Source of the DNA: Deltaproteobacteria bacterium
GTDB taxonomy: Bacteria; Desulfobacterota; DSM-4660; Desulfatiglandales; HGW-15
Reading direction: 5' to 3'
Length of the DNA stretch: 41,906 nt
Assembly: GCA_016932235.1 (NCBI GenBank)
Contig: JAFGDF010000065.1
Location: 1-41,906, forward strand
Shown here: piece after piece, positions 1 through 7,697 of the stretch
How the letters are laid out: each line of letters begins with the position of its first letter
Numbering within the stretch: the first letter of the stretch is position 1
Notes under the pieces: model-generated
Databases searched by the model: none
Seen by the model: only the letters and a program-made list of their open reading frames with translations
Told to the model about the DNA's origin: nothing
Translations under genes and position numbers: made by a program

Positions 1-1
1 A

Positions 2-148
2 ATCGGTAAAGGATCCGGTATTCACTGGGAAGATATTGACGAGGATATCAGTGTTGAAGGACTTATTTCTGCTAAGCCATCTTTTGAAAGCCAATCTTCA
101 TTCAAAAATTGGCTCAAATCTCGTGAAAGTCAGGTGTCAATAGATTAG
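2..148 (+). CDS. DUF2442-type protein, C-terminal fragment (5' end outside window)
   Basis: An open frame runs in from the left edge and stops at TAG 146-148, leaving 48 codons. The fragment reads GIHWEDIDEDISVEGL followed by a short polar tail, which resembles the C-terminus of DUF2442 proteins (Trp, then an acidic D-E-D-I-S-V-E-G-L segment). DUF2442 genes are small and often sit next to DUF4160 genes in pairs suspected to be toxin-antitoxin modules; the partner would lie to the left and cannot be seen. The gene ends about 57 bases before a tRNA 3'-end copy, so it may be cargo at the end of an integrated element. The family call rests on a short motif only. Confidence 0.6.
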   Translation: MGKGSGIHWEDIDEDISVEGLISAKPSFESQSSFKNWLKSRESQVSID

Positions 149-204
149 AATTTATCACTTTTTTATCACCATTCCATAACCTATTGATTTTACATTAGAC
201 AATA

Positions 205-231
205 CGGGTTCAAGTCCCGCCTTCGGCACCA
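205..231 (+). repeat. tRNA 3'-end fragment, probable attachment site (att) in a tRNA-Leu-like gene
   Basis: The sequence contains a T-arm (GGGTTCAAGTCCC) followed directly by CTTCGGC-ACCA, the 3' acceptor strand, discriminator base and CCA of a tRNA. No matching GCCGAAG 5' strand, D-arm or anticodon arm lies in the roughly 85 bases to the left, so this is not a whole tRNA gene. Base 204 (A) does not pair with base 220 (C) at the bottom of the T-stem, which fits a junction between tRNA-derived and foreign DNA at that point. Such 27-base copies are the usual trace of tyrosine-integrase elements. The isoacceptor (Leu) is a guess from the arm sequence. Confidence 0.7.
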
Positions 232-413
232 TTTTTCTTTTATGGCCGTCTGTGGGCCAAAGTTTGACCAATAGCTGGATAGTTCGAGATTTTTCTAAGT
301 GGTTAATTCGATATGACCTTGATTTGGATTCTAGTCTCTTCTTTTCTCGCGTCGTTATAAAACAAGGTTGACCGAATGGAGGGATGGAGATCGAATGAAG
401 ATATGTTGAATTG

Positions 414-599
414 TCATGGCGCTTTATTTTTCTGTTTTCGTAAAAATGTGTCCACTGCCTCTATGACAACACTGACCGCTGTTGAGTTATTCTCAACGGC
501 ATAGGCCCTTATCCTCTCAGCGAGCTCCCAAGGAATGTGCACATGGAGATCCTTCCCTTGCTCTTTCTCTTTTTCCTGCTCAGTCTGTTCTTCCCCCAT
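414..599 (-). CDS. Small ribbon-helix-helix (CopG/Arc-like) DNA-binding protein
   Basis: This 61-residue protein has a charged Glu/Lys/Gln-rich N-terminus (about 1-16). A short strand (DLHVHIP) then leads into two helices around ELAERIRAYAVENN and TAVSVVIEAVDTFLRK, the strand-helix-helix order of ribbon-helix-helix repressors and antitoxins. The ATG at 597-599 is preceded by AGAAAGGA at good spacing. A 17-base palindrome lies 35 bases upstream, where an autoregulatory operator would be expected. No toxin partner overlaps it, and the downstream side leads to the tRNA scar, so it may be a solitary regulator or the remnant of a pair. The fold is inferred from pattern, without a family match. Confidence 0.55.
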   Translation of the reverse strand: MGEEQTEQEKEKEQGKDLHVHIPWELAERIRAYAVENNSTAVSVVIEAVDTFLRKQKNKAP

Positions 600-634
600 T
601 GGTATCCTTTCTGTGTTTTTATTAAGATGCTCTG

Positions 635-651
635 ATGGTATTGAATACCAT
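635..651. promoter_or_regulatory. 17-base palindrome, candidate operator of the RHH gene
   Basis: ATGGTATT-G-AATACCAT is a perfect inverted repeat around one central base, 35 bases before the start codon of the ribbon-helix-helix gene. A second half-site-like TGGTATCC lies at 600-607 against the start codon. The position and symmetry suit binding by a dimeric small repressor controlling its own promoter; the link is inferred. Confidence 0.5.
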
Positions 652-720
652 TATTGATAGCAATAAAATATCTATATCACTGTTAACGACTCATCTGGTC
701 CCCGGTTCCGCAGTCACCCA

Positions 721-748
721 TTAAAAAGCGGGTCAAGATAACCGCTTG
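721..748 (-). terminator. Weak intrinsic terminator for the minus-strand unit
   Basis: Read on the minus strand, AAGCGG pairs with CCGCTT across a 10-base loop and runs into TTTTT. It lies 18 bases past the stop of the short reading frame ending at 766, so it would close a transcript coming from the acyl-ligase side. The stem is only 6 bp. Confidence 0.4.
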
Positions 749-765
749 ATTATTTGACTTTAACA

Positions 766-987
766 TTATTTTCGGTTCCTTACAATACCCGTTATGACCG
801 CTCCGGAGACGTCAACGATCCACGCTCCTCCGTTTACCGGGGTAACTGCTATTTTTCCCATTCAGTTCCATAAGTTCCTCCATTTGACTTCCTTTAAATT
901 GATAAGGATCTTCTTTTTGGCAAGCTTTTTAATGCGAGAGAGCCTCTCAATTCTGGTGCAGGGAGATTCGGACAATCTTTTAGCCAT
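766..987 (-). other. Two short in-frame ORFs separated by a single TGA (41 + 31 codons)
   Basis: From ATG 985-987 on the minus strand, 41 codons give a very basic peptide (MAKRLSE... then RLSRIKKLAKKK... to NLWN). A TGA (862-864) follows, and then, in the same frame with no gap, ATG and a 31-residue peptide (MGKIAVTPVNGG, then WIVDVSGAVITGIVRNRK) to TAA at 766-768. Both halves look protein-like, and a weak terminator follows. No clear ribosome site precedes the first ATG; GGAGGA lies about 15 bases before the second. It could be a gene broken by a nonsense change, two tiny genes, or a readthrough case. I do not recognise a family. It lies downstream of the acyl ligase on the same strand. Confidence 0.25.
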
Positions 988-1074
988 TGGGCGGGATATT
1001 GGTCATATTATCATTGAAGAATTGTTCAGCATATCCCCAGGTAATACGGTGTATAAACAGCCCTGATCCATTTA

Positions 1075-2736
1075 TCAGGCTGTCTCTGCAACAAGTTTTT
1101 GCTTAATATCGTGGCACAGGGCCTGCTTATCTATTTTATTCGCGCCGGTGACAGGAATTGAGTTGACAAATTCAATGCGTTCAGGAAGCTGCAGCACAGC
1201 GGCTTTCTGATCTTTCAAAAAGGCAATTACTTCTTCAAAGGTCAGACTGGCCCCCTTTAAAAGCTCTATATAGGCGCATACCCGTTCACCCAGAACCGCA
1301 TCAGGCATGGGCACAACAGCCACCACTGCAACGTCCGGGTGGCGATTGATAAGCTTTTCGATCTCTGTTGCGCTGATGCTCTCGCCACCACGGTTGATCA
1401 TTTCTTTGACCCTTCCCGTGAGGGTGATATATCCCTTCTCGCTTATCCTGGCCAGATCCCCGGTCCTGAAAAAGCCCTCTTTATCAAAAACCCTGGCGTT
1501 CTCTTCGGGATTATTATAATAGCCCGTAAAGACACATGGTCCTTTGACAAGCAGCTCTCCTGAAGTGTCGGGCGGCAGTTCCTTTCCTTGACCATCAACC
1601 GCCTTATAAATATCGTAAGGGAATGTGGGCCTTCCCACGGTACCGCAAATAGTTTTCAGATCATCGGTACATCGAGTGATGCACGTCATCCCCTCAGTTC
1701 CTCCATACCCATTGTGGAAGCGCATCTTCAGACGCTCCATGACATCCCTTATCATCTCCGGATGGCTGGCACCGCCGCCGCTATGCATCTTTCTTAAGGA
1801 GCTCAGGTCATAGTGATTTAATGCTTCGAACTGGAGCAGCCTCTGGGCAAGGGCCGGAACCCAGACAATCGCGGTGACCCTTTCGCGTTGAATGGTTTCA
1901 CAGATGTCCGCATTTTCCGTTGAATCCAGCATTACCAGCCTGCCCTGGGTGATGATACTGCCCAGAAAAGCTTTGCTGAATGAGAGGTCATGAGCAACCG
2001 GGTTGACAATCAGGTTAACATCTTCGCAGTGTTGCTCCCAGGAGGCCGAACAGAATCCGACACTGCAGACCAGACTGTTGTGAGTACGGGGAACAATCTT
2101 GGGTGCGCCCGTGGTTCCACCGGTGGGCCCCATGTGGGCCACCTGCATGGGATCAGGTCTTTGATGCTCCAGAAGCTCCAATTCCCTGGGGGTTGGATGA
2201 ATCCCCTCGATCAGACGGTCGAGACTACTGAATCCGGACTCGCTGATTTCTCCCCTGACCGTAATAACATTCCGCAGCAACGGCTGATTCCGGCGGACGT
2301 CATCTATAATCGGGATAAAATCATTTTTTTTATATCTTGTGGGAACAAACCATACCGTGGCGCCAGAAATCTCGGCCAGATGATTGATTTCATACTGGCG
2401 GTAACGATCTATCAGGAGCACCGGAATTGCACCGATCTTCTGGCATGCAAAATATGCCAAAACAAACTCGTTCCAGTTGGGAATCTGCACCAATACGCGT
2501 TCCAATGGTTGTATTCCCAGTTCTATCATCCCAATAGCCAGCTTGTTGACTTTCTCCCGGGTCTCTCCATAAGTCAGGCGGCCATTAGTGTCCACAAAAC
2601 CTTCTTTCTCCGGGTGTATATCAGCCGCCCGGTCCAGTAAATCCCCTAAGGTCAAATTTGGCCACCAACCCCTTTTCAGGTATAACGCGACATCCTCTTC
2701 GCGATATGGGGTGAAGCCTTCGAGTAATTTAAACAT
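1075..2736 (-). CDS. Acyl/aryl adenylate-forming ligase (AMP-binding; DhbE/AliA-like)
   Basis: At 553 residues this is a full-length class I adenylate-forming enzyme: it would activate a carboxylic acid with ATP, probably to a CoA thioester. The P-loop GPTGGTTGAPK is at about 203-213, the NGYGGTEG motif at 342-349, TGD at 425-427, and the C-terminal catalytic lysine in GANK at 534. Its overall layout, from MFKLLEGFTPYREED onward, resembles 2,3-dihydroxybenzoate-AMP ligases and cyclohexanecarboxylate-CoA ligases. Where DhbE has His-Asn contacting dihydroxybenzoate, this protein reads VAHDLSFS (about 247-254), so a siderophore substrate is unlikely. AAGGAGG stands 8 bases before the ATG. No siderophore genes adjoin. 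The substrate is unknown; an aromatic or alicyclic acid is a reasonable inference in an anaerobe. Confidence 0.85.
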   Translation of the reverse strand: MFKLLEGFTPYREEDVALYLKRGWWPNLTLGDLLDRAADIHPEKEGFVDTNGRLTYGETREKVNKLAIGMIELGIQPLERVLVQIPNWNEFVLAYFACQKIGAIPVLLIDRYRQYEINHLAEISGATVWFVPTRYKKNDFIPIIDDVRRNQPLLRNVITVRGEISESGFSSLDRLIEGIHPTPRELELLEHQRPDPMQVAHMGPTGGTTGAPKIVPRTHNSLVCSVGFCSASWEQHCEDVNLIVNPVAHDLSFSKAFLGSIITQGRLVMLDSTENADICETIQRERVTAIVWVPALAQRLLQFEALNHYDLSSLRKMHSGGGASHPEMIRDVMERLKMRFHNGYGGTEGMTCITRCTDDLKTICGTVGRPTFPYDIYKAVDGQGKELPPDTSGELLVKGPCVFTGYYNNPEENARVFDKEGFFRTGDLARISEKGYITLTGRVKEMINRGGESISATEIEKLINRHPDVAVVAVVPMPDAVLGERVCAYIELLKGASLTFEEVIAFLKDQKAAVLQLPERIEFVNSIPVTGANKIDKQALCHDIKQKLVAETA

Positions 2737-2775
2737 AGATTGGCCTCCTTGATAGCCACTGAGATTTATCCCTAT

Positions 2776-2964
2776 CTAAATAACAGCCCCTTTCAAATCA
2801 TGTAAAATCTTGCCGGGTTTTGCAAGTCGATGGGGTTTGGAAATGGCAAGGCAGAAACCATAGGCGCCTGGTCTGCCTGTAATAGGATCACTGTAATAAC
2901 TGATCGGAACGACCGCTTTGACCTCAGGATTAATCTCCCCCACGTACTCCTTATAAAACTCCAA
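2776..2964 (-). CDS. Small hypothetical protein upstream of the acyl ligase (start or frame uncertain)
   Basis: The frame encodes 62 residues from a TTG codon, with an in-frame TGA three codons further upstream. The peptide (EFYKEYVGEINPEVKAVVP, then ISYYSDPITGRPGAYGFCLAISKP) is protein-like but I do not recognise it. The best ribosome site nearby, AGGAGG at about 2990, serves a GTG in another frame (VKIGF...), which would join this frame if one base were removed near 2966. It therefore either starts at a weakly supported TTG or is frameshifted. It ends 39 bases before the ligase start on the same strand, so the two are probably co-transcribed. Confidence 0.4.
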   Translation of the reverse strand: MEFYKEYVGEINPEVKAVVPISYYSDPITGRPGAYGFCLAISKPHRLAKPGKILHDLKGAVI

Positions 2965-3103
2965 AGCCGATTTTCACCTTGTCCCTCCTGTAGCTGGACT
3001 GAAAGCGATTTTATCCAGGATTATTTGAAAAAATAATTATAGGGGAGAATAACTTTTTATGTCAACATGTTGATTTCTCAATCTTGTGAAAGCGGCATTA
3101 TTA

Positions 3104-3451
3104 TCACTCGTCATATTCTTTAACAAGGTAATCCAGCAATACCGTCTTCTCGTCTTCAGTTAATTTTGCGCCTTTCCAGATCATACGAGTCACTGTTTTT
3201 TCCCATTGAGCGGACGTCTTTTTTGTGCCCTTTGCCTTATCGGAACCGTGGCACGTCGAGCATCGGGTATCTAGAAGAATCGCACCATTCACGGCAACCG
3301 TGTCAGTCGTGAATTCCTTAGTGGAAGACAGCATTTGAGGAGGTTGTGAAAAACCGGAATTGCAAATGATAAGCTCAGCAGACACTGTTAACAGCAAAGC
3401 GGCGATGCATATAAAAGTTTTTATGTTGGTAAAGACGATTACTTTTTTCAT
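3104..3451 (-). CDS. Periplasmic monoheme c-type cytochrome
   Basis: This 115-residue protein has a Sec-type signal (MKKVIVF, then a hydrophobic stretch to about residue 35) and one heme-attachment motif CSTCH at 64-68. A Met in the TRMIWKGAKLT segment (M90) is a plausible distal heme ligand. The compact C-terminal part (QWEKTVTRM, then LTEDEKTVLLDYL) resembles small class I cytochrome domains found alone or in quinohemoprotein enzymes. It would carry single electrons in the periplasm. The ATG is preceded by AAAGGAGGAAAGAGCC. It faces away from the MFS transporter, with a large hairpin in the shared intergenic region. Its redox partner is not evident. Confidence 0.85.
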   Translation of the reverse strand: MKKVIVFTNIKTFICIAALLLTVSAELIICNSGFSQPPQMLSSTKEFTTDTVAVNGAILLDTRCSTCHGSDKAKGTKKTSAQWEKTVTRMIWKGAKLTEDEKTVLLDYLVKEYDE

Positions 3452-3524
3452 GGCTCTTTCCTCCTTTTATAAATTCAAGTCTATTTAACTTTACTTTCTG
3501 TTGAATGATTAACTATATTAATGG

Positions 3525-3565
3525 TGCCGGGAGTTTGCCGGGCAACATCCGGCAACCTCCCGGCA
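3525..3565. repeat. Large G+C-rich hairpin between divergent genes
   Basis: TGCCGGGAG (3525-3533) pairs with CTCCCGGCA (3557-3565), and inside it TGCCGG pairs with CCGGCA around a 7-base loop, with a 2x2 mismatch between the two stems. It stands between the start of the cytochrome gene and that of the MFS gene. It could be a REP-like palindrome or a regulatory structure; there is no T-run to make it a plain terminator. Confidence 0.65.
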
Positions 3566-3622
3566 GGATTTAGATTTTGCTGTTATGAATTAAAATAATA
3601 AGAATAATTTAAAAAATTTTTC

Positions 3623-4987
3623 ATGGAACCGTCTTCCCTTATTATTGTCAATTATATGAAAAGAAATTCAAATAAATCTATAAAAATATATTTCGGCTGG
3701 TGGACTGTGTTGGTAACCGGAATAGTCTCCGGATTCGGTAGCGGGTTTTATATGTATGGGATATCAGTGTTTTTTAAAGACCTTGCTTCCGAACTGGGCA
3801 TCAGCAGAGCGGTAACATCTGTAGCCGCCGGTGTCGGACGGCTTGAAGGCGGAATTACCTCTCCTTTGGTTGGGTGGTTAAGTGACCGCTACGGCCCGAA
3901 ATGGCTCATATTTACTGGTAGTCTCATTGCGGGTTGCGGGATGATCCTGATGTATTTTATTCACAGTGTTTGGTCATACATTGTAACCTGGGGCGTACTC
4001 ATTGGTGTTGGGCTCAATATCGGCTTGACCGTGAGCGTAGATAAATCCATCAATGACTGGTTTATTCGAAAGCTTGGATTGGCAATGGGAACCAAATTCG
4101 CTCTCATCGGTGTTGTCGGTATGCTGCTTTTGCCCACTTCAGCCTGGCTTGTGTCCGTACACGGGTGGAGAATCACCTGTCTGATTATGGGGATAGTGAT
4201 GCTGATCCTCAGTCCTCTCACATTAATTTTCGTGAGGCAGAGAAGACCGGAATACTATGGTCTGTTACCCGATGGGAAAACGGAAATTCATTCTAATAGT
4301 CCTGGTACATATGGGATGAATGAGAAGAAAGCGTACCCACCTCCCTTCATGGTGAACGAGTTCAGCCTAAAGCAGGCGTTAAAAACCAGATCATATTGGA
4401 TCATTTGCTTTGTTTACGCCGCACAAACCATAGTTATTGGAGCTATAAGTGTTCATCTTATCCCTTTTCTGACTGATATGGGGATTGATCGAACCCTGGC
4501 GGGCGGGATGATGGGAATGATGGTCTTCTTCACGATTCCCTCAAGGTTTTTTAGCGGCATACTGGCGGATCGCATGAAAAAGGAGCATTTAAAGTTTCTT
4601 CTGGCAGGAGTATTTTTTCTGCTCGCGACAGGAGTTCTAATGTTTACGGTATTTCGCAGTATGCTGTTAATGTATCTAATGTTTGCCATCTATGGTTTGA
4701 GCAGCGGTGCTCCCACTCCATTGCTCATTATATTAACCAGCCGTTATTATGGAAGGAAGGCGTTTGGTTCGATAAATGGGAGTTCCCTGATTATTCGTGC
4801 ACCTCTGGCGCTTCTGGCTCCGGTGTTTGCAGGATGGGTTTATGACAAAACAGGAAATTATATGATAGTTTTCTATTTATTTGTGGTTCTTTTAATATTT
4901 GGAATAGCATTTATTTGTCTGGCAGATCCTCCTAATCCGGAAAAGCAGCCCTTTGATTATCCGCATTTTGAAAAGCCGCAAAAATGA
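3623..4987 (+). CDS. MFS transporter, oxalate-formate antiporter/monocarboxylate-like
   Basis: This 454-residue inner-membrane protein has about 12 hydrophobic segments in two groups of six, separated by a polar loop near residues 205-250. The start of the first helix (YFGWWTVLVTGIVSGFGSG) and the loop-2/3 motif GWLSDRYGPKW (the MFS D-R-x-G signature) match MFS carriers of monocarboxylates and related acids. A second signature-like segment, GILADRMKK, begins the C-terminal half. Start choice is uncertain: neither ATG 3623 nor ATG 3656 (MKRNSNK) has a clear ribosome site. Its last 31 bases overlap the end of nrdJ on the other strand. Placed near an acyl-CoA ligase, uptake of the acid that ligase activates is an attractive but unproven role. 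Confidence 0.8.
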   Translation: MEPSSLIIVNYMKRNSNKSIKIYFGWWTVLVTGIVSGFGSGFYMYGISVFFKDLASELGISRAVTSVAAGVGRLEGGITSPLVGWLSDRYGPKWLIFTGSLIAGCGMILMYFIHSVWSYIVTWGVLIGVGLNIGLTVSVDKSINDWFIRKLGLAMGTKFALIGVVGMLLLPTSAWLVSVHGWRITCLIMGIVMLILSPLTLIFVRQRRPEYYGLLPDGKTEIHSNSPGTYGMNEKKAYPPPFMVNEFSLKQALKTRSYWIICFVYAAQTIVIGAISVHLIPFLTDMGIDRTLAGGMMGMMVFFTIPSRFFSGILADRMKKEHLKFLLAGVFFLLATGVLMFTVFRSMLLMYLMFAIYGLSSGAPTPLLIILTSRYYGRKAFGSINGSSLIIRAPLALLAPVFAGWVYDKTGNYMIVFYLFVVLLIFGIAFICLADPPNPEKQPFDYPHFEKPQK

Positions 4988-7452
4988 CATGTCATGCAGC
5001 CTTCTTCAAAGCTGATGGTCTGACCACATTCCGGGCATGTTTCTCCCAAAAGGCTTTTTTCATATTTTTTCTTGGTGTTATTCTCCTTCCCGTTTAAATA
5101 TCTTTTTTCAAACACACGGCTTATAGCATCAGGGATGGAAAGAACAAGGCCGTCTTTCTGGAAGACAGGGTGCTCCCCTCCTATTCCCTTCAGCTGATCA
5201 ACTATTTTATCAACCTTAACCCCGGACCTGAGAGCGAGAGAAACGAGGCGACCAATTGCTTCTGTTTTTGCGGTAGTAGATCTGCCGGATTTCCCGATCG
5301 TTGCGAATACTTCGAATGGTTCCCCCTGATATTCTGTGACGGTAACATACAGGTTCCCCATCCCGGTGGTCATTTTTGTAGTAAATCCCTCCAGGGTTTC
5401 AGGTCTGTTTTTCACATCCGCAACGGAAGAAGCTGGTTTTTCTGTGCGGCCGTTGACACTGAGGACCTGATTTCCTTTACTGCCGTCGCGATAAATCGTC
5501 ACACCCTTGCATCCAAGTTTATAGGCAATATCGTAAACCTTTAATACGTCCTCTTCCGTCGAATCTTTTGGAAGATTTACGGTCTTTGATACCGCATTAT
5601 CTGTAAACTTCTGAAACACACTTTGCATCGTGACGTGCCATTCAGGGGTAATGTCATGCGCTGTTACATAAACTCTTCTTATATCCTCAGGGATCTCCTC
5701 CATGTTACGGATACTGCCTCTACGCGCGATCTCGTCCATTAAGTCTCTGCTGTAAAAGTCCCTTTCCCTGGCTACCTTCTCAAAATTTGGATTAATCTCC
5801 ACAAGCTCATCGTTGTCCATGACACGCCTAACAAAGCTGAGCGCGAACAATGGTTCGATCCCGCTTGAGCATCCGGCTATTATGCTCAAGGTGCCAGTTG
5901 GAGCTATGGTTGTTGTTGTTGCGTTTCTTAGAGGATCTTCCTGGCCGTCTTTAAATATACTTTGATAATAATTGGGAAAAGGGCCCCTCTCCCTTGCCAG
6001 ATATCTGGATGCTTCGCGGGATTCTTTCTGGATAAAGCTCATTACTTCCTCGGCAACCTCAAGTGCCTCCTCTGAATTATAAGGAATTTTAAGCTGGTAA
6101 AGCATATCAGCAAAACCCATTACACCCAGACCGATTTTTCGATTACCCCTCACCATCTTTTGAATAATCGGAAGAGGATATTTTGACATATCAATCGTGT
6201 TATCCAGGAAACGGACACTCCAATGCGTGAGATCTTTCAGCCCTTTATAATCAACAACCGGGCCGTTTTCGCCTGCCGTGACATATTTGGCTAAATTAAT
6301 GGAACCAAGGTTGCATGCCTCCATGGGCAAGAGCGGCTGCTCACCGCAGGGGTTTGTGCTCTCGATCTCACCAATTGAGGGTGTAGGGTTGTCCCTGTTG
6401 ATCCTATCAATGAAGATAACGCCCGGATCTCCGTTTTCCCAGGCCTGCCTAACTAGCGCCTGATAAACATCCCTACTTTTTAATTCGCCGGATTTTTTCC
6501 CATCACGAGGATCAATAAGATCATAATATCCGTTTTTTTCAACCGACTCCATAAATTCATCGGTTACTGCAACCGAGATATTGAAGTTATTCATCTCTTT
6601 ATTATTTTGTTTACAATAAATAAACTCCATAATATCAGGGTGATCTACCCTTAGAATCCCCATGTTGGCACCTCGCCTGGTTCCTCCCTGTTTAACCTGT
6701 TCAGTGGCTGTGTTAAAGATCTTCATGAATGAAATAGGACCGGAGGCTACGCCGCCTGTTGTCCCAACCCTGCTATCTTTTGGTCTCAGGCGGGAAAATG
6801 AAAAACCGGTTCCGCCTCCTGATTTATGTATAAGAGCGGCGTTTTTCAGGGCATCGAAGATCCCTTCCATACTATCTTCGACTGGTAGTACAAAACAGGC
6901 TGCCAGCTGTCCGAGGCGGCGGCCGGCATTCATAAGCGTAGGTGAATTGGGCAAGAATCTGAACTCGGTCATCATCTTGTAGAAGACATCCTCCACCCTT
7001 TTTACCTCCGATACGCCCCCATATTTTTTCTCTGCCTTGGCGATATGACAGGCGACCCGCCTGAACATCTGTTCCGGACTCTCTATGATCCTATTGTTAC
7101 TGTCTTTTCGCAAATATCTCTTCTTAAGGACCTTTTTAGCATTTTCTGAAAGTTCAATCCTGTCCCTGAAAAACATGGAGCTGTCCAGTTTGATCGGGGA
7201 AGCCTTTGTAAGCCCATATTCCAGAAGCTTTGCCTCAACAATCTCCTCCAGAAGGGGTATTGTAATGGTTTGCAATTCCATCTTAAGGATATCTTCCCTT
7301 AATGATCTGCTTATATCCATGGCCTGGTCGCTATTGATGGGATTCATTTTTATTAGAAGATCGGAGAATAAAGTATCATCCCATTTATATGCTGAAAGTT
7401 CAAAAGTTCCGTCTTCTGTTACAAGAATCTTACTCTCTTGAGCCATAGCCAT
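4957..7452 (-). CDS. nrdJ: Adenosylcobalamin-dependent (class II) ribonucleoside-diphosphate reductase
   Basis: At 831 residues this is the full-length B12-dependent reductase that makes deoxyribonucleotides with or without oxygen. The active-site segment NPCGEQPLLPMEACNLGS is at about 367-384: the Cys of NPCGE (369) is the thiyl radical site with Glu 371. C186 (AACFVLP) and C380 are the likely redox pair. The C-terminus ends in a zinc-ribbon/redox tail with CPECG followed by C-x2-C-x2-C pairs. Two ATGs open the frame; GGGGGA abuts the first and sits 7 bases before the second, so translation probably begins at 7446 (MAQESK). The last codons overlap the MFS gene on the opposite strand. Confidence 0.96.
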   Translation of the reverse strand: MAMAQESKILVTEDGTFELSAYKWDDTLFSDLLIKMNPINSDQAMDISRSLREDILKMELQTITIPLLEEIVEAKLLEYGLTKASPIKLDSSMFFRDRIELSENAKKVLKKRYLRKDSNNRIIESPEQMFRRVACHIAKAEKKYGGVSEVKRVEDVFYKMMTEFRFLPNSPTLMNAGRRLGQLAACFVLPVEDSMEGIFDALKNAALIHKSGGGTGFSFSRLRPKDSRVGTTGGVASGPISFMKIFNTATEQVKQGGTRRGANMGILRVDHPDIMEFIYCKQNNKEMNNFNISVAVTDEFMESVEKNGYYDLIDPRDGKKSGELKSRDVYQALVRQAWENGDPGVIFIDRINRDNPTPSIGEIESTNPCGEQPLLPMEACNLGSINLAKYVTAGENGPVVDYKGLKDLTHWSVRFLDNTIDMSKYPLPIIQKMVRGNRKIGLGVMGFADMLYQLKIPYNSEEALEVAEEVMSFIQKESREASRYLARERGPFPNYYQSIFKDGQEDPLRNATTTTIAPTGTLSIIAGCSSGIEPLFALSFVRRVMDNDELVEINPNFEKVARERDFYSRDLMDEIARRGSIRNMEEIPEDIRRVYVTAHDITPEWHVTMQSVFQKFTDNAVSKTVNLPKDSTEEDVLKVYDIAYKLGCKGVTIYRDGSKGNQVLSVNGRTEKPASSVADVKNRPETLEGFTTKMTTGMGNLYVTVTEYQGEPFEVFATIGKSGRSTTAKTEAIGRLVSLALRSGVKVDKIVDQLKGIGGEHPVFQKDGLVLSIPDAISRVFEKRYLNGKENNTKKKYEKSLLGETCPECGQTISFEEGCMTCHFCGFSKCG

Positions 7453-7584
7453 TCCCCCGAAGAAAAAATTGGATTGCTGAGAATAGTGAATTATCTTAAT
7501 TAGCAGGCAAAGGATAACCTTTGGGATAAAATGACATTTTCAGGGCAGCAGGTCCCTGATCCGACATCAAGGCGCCATCTGCCA

Positions 7585-7617
7585 TTCGACAGGCTCATGG
7601 CCCTGAGCAAAGTCGAA
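7585..7617. repeat. TTCGAC-GTCGAA interspersed palindromic repeat
   Basis: TTCGACAGGCTCA then TGGCCC then TGAGCAAAGTCGAA forms a two-part imperfect palindrome: outer TTCGAC/GTCGAA and inner GCTCA/TGAGC. From memory, very similar palindromes (TTCGACAGGCTCA...) recur between genes in many environmental bacterial genomes, so this is probably one copy of an interspersed repeat. No second copy was noticed in this window. Confidence 0.55.
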
Positions 7618-7673
7618 GGGCTGTGTTGCCTGCGATCGATCCTCTCGTTCGACCTGGAGGTTCTCGACAAGCT

Positions 7674-7697
7674 TGCGGCGTATTACTATACGCCGCA
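7674..7697. repeat. Perfect 10-bp stem-loop
   Basis: TGCGGCGTAT and ATACGCCGCA are exact reverse complements around the loop TACT. It lies in the G+C-rich repeat block, with no T-run on either side, and resembles a REP-type palindrome more than a terminator. Confidence 0.6.

Noticed and set aside
794..1066. 90-codon plus-strand reading frame
   Set aside because: It has no ribosome site and an odd composition, and lies opposite the minus-strand reading frames with the terminator; it is probably chance.
1990..2640. 216-codon plus-strand frame inside the acyl ligase gene
   Set aside because: It is antisense to conserved ligase motifs and has no recognisable domain.
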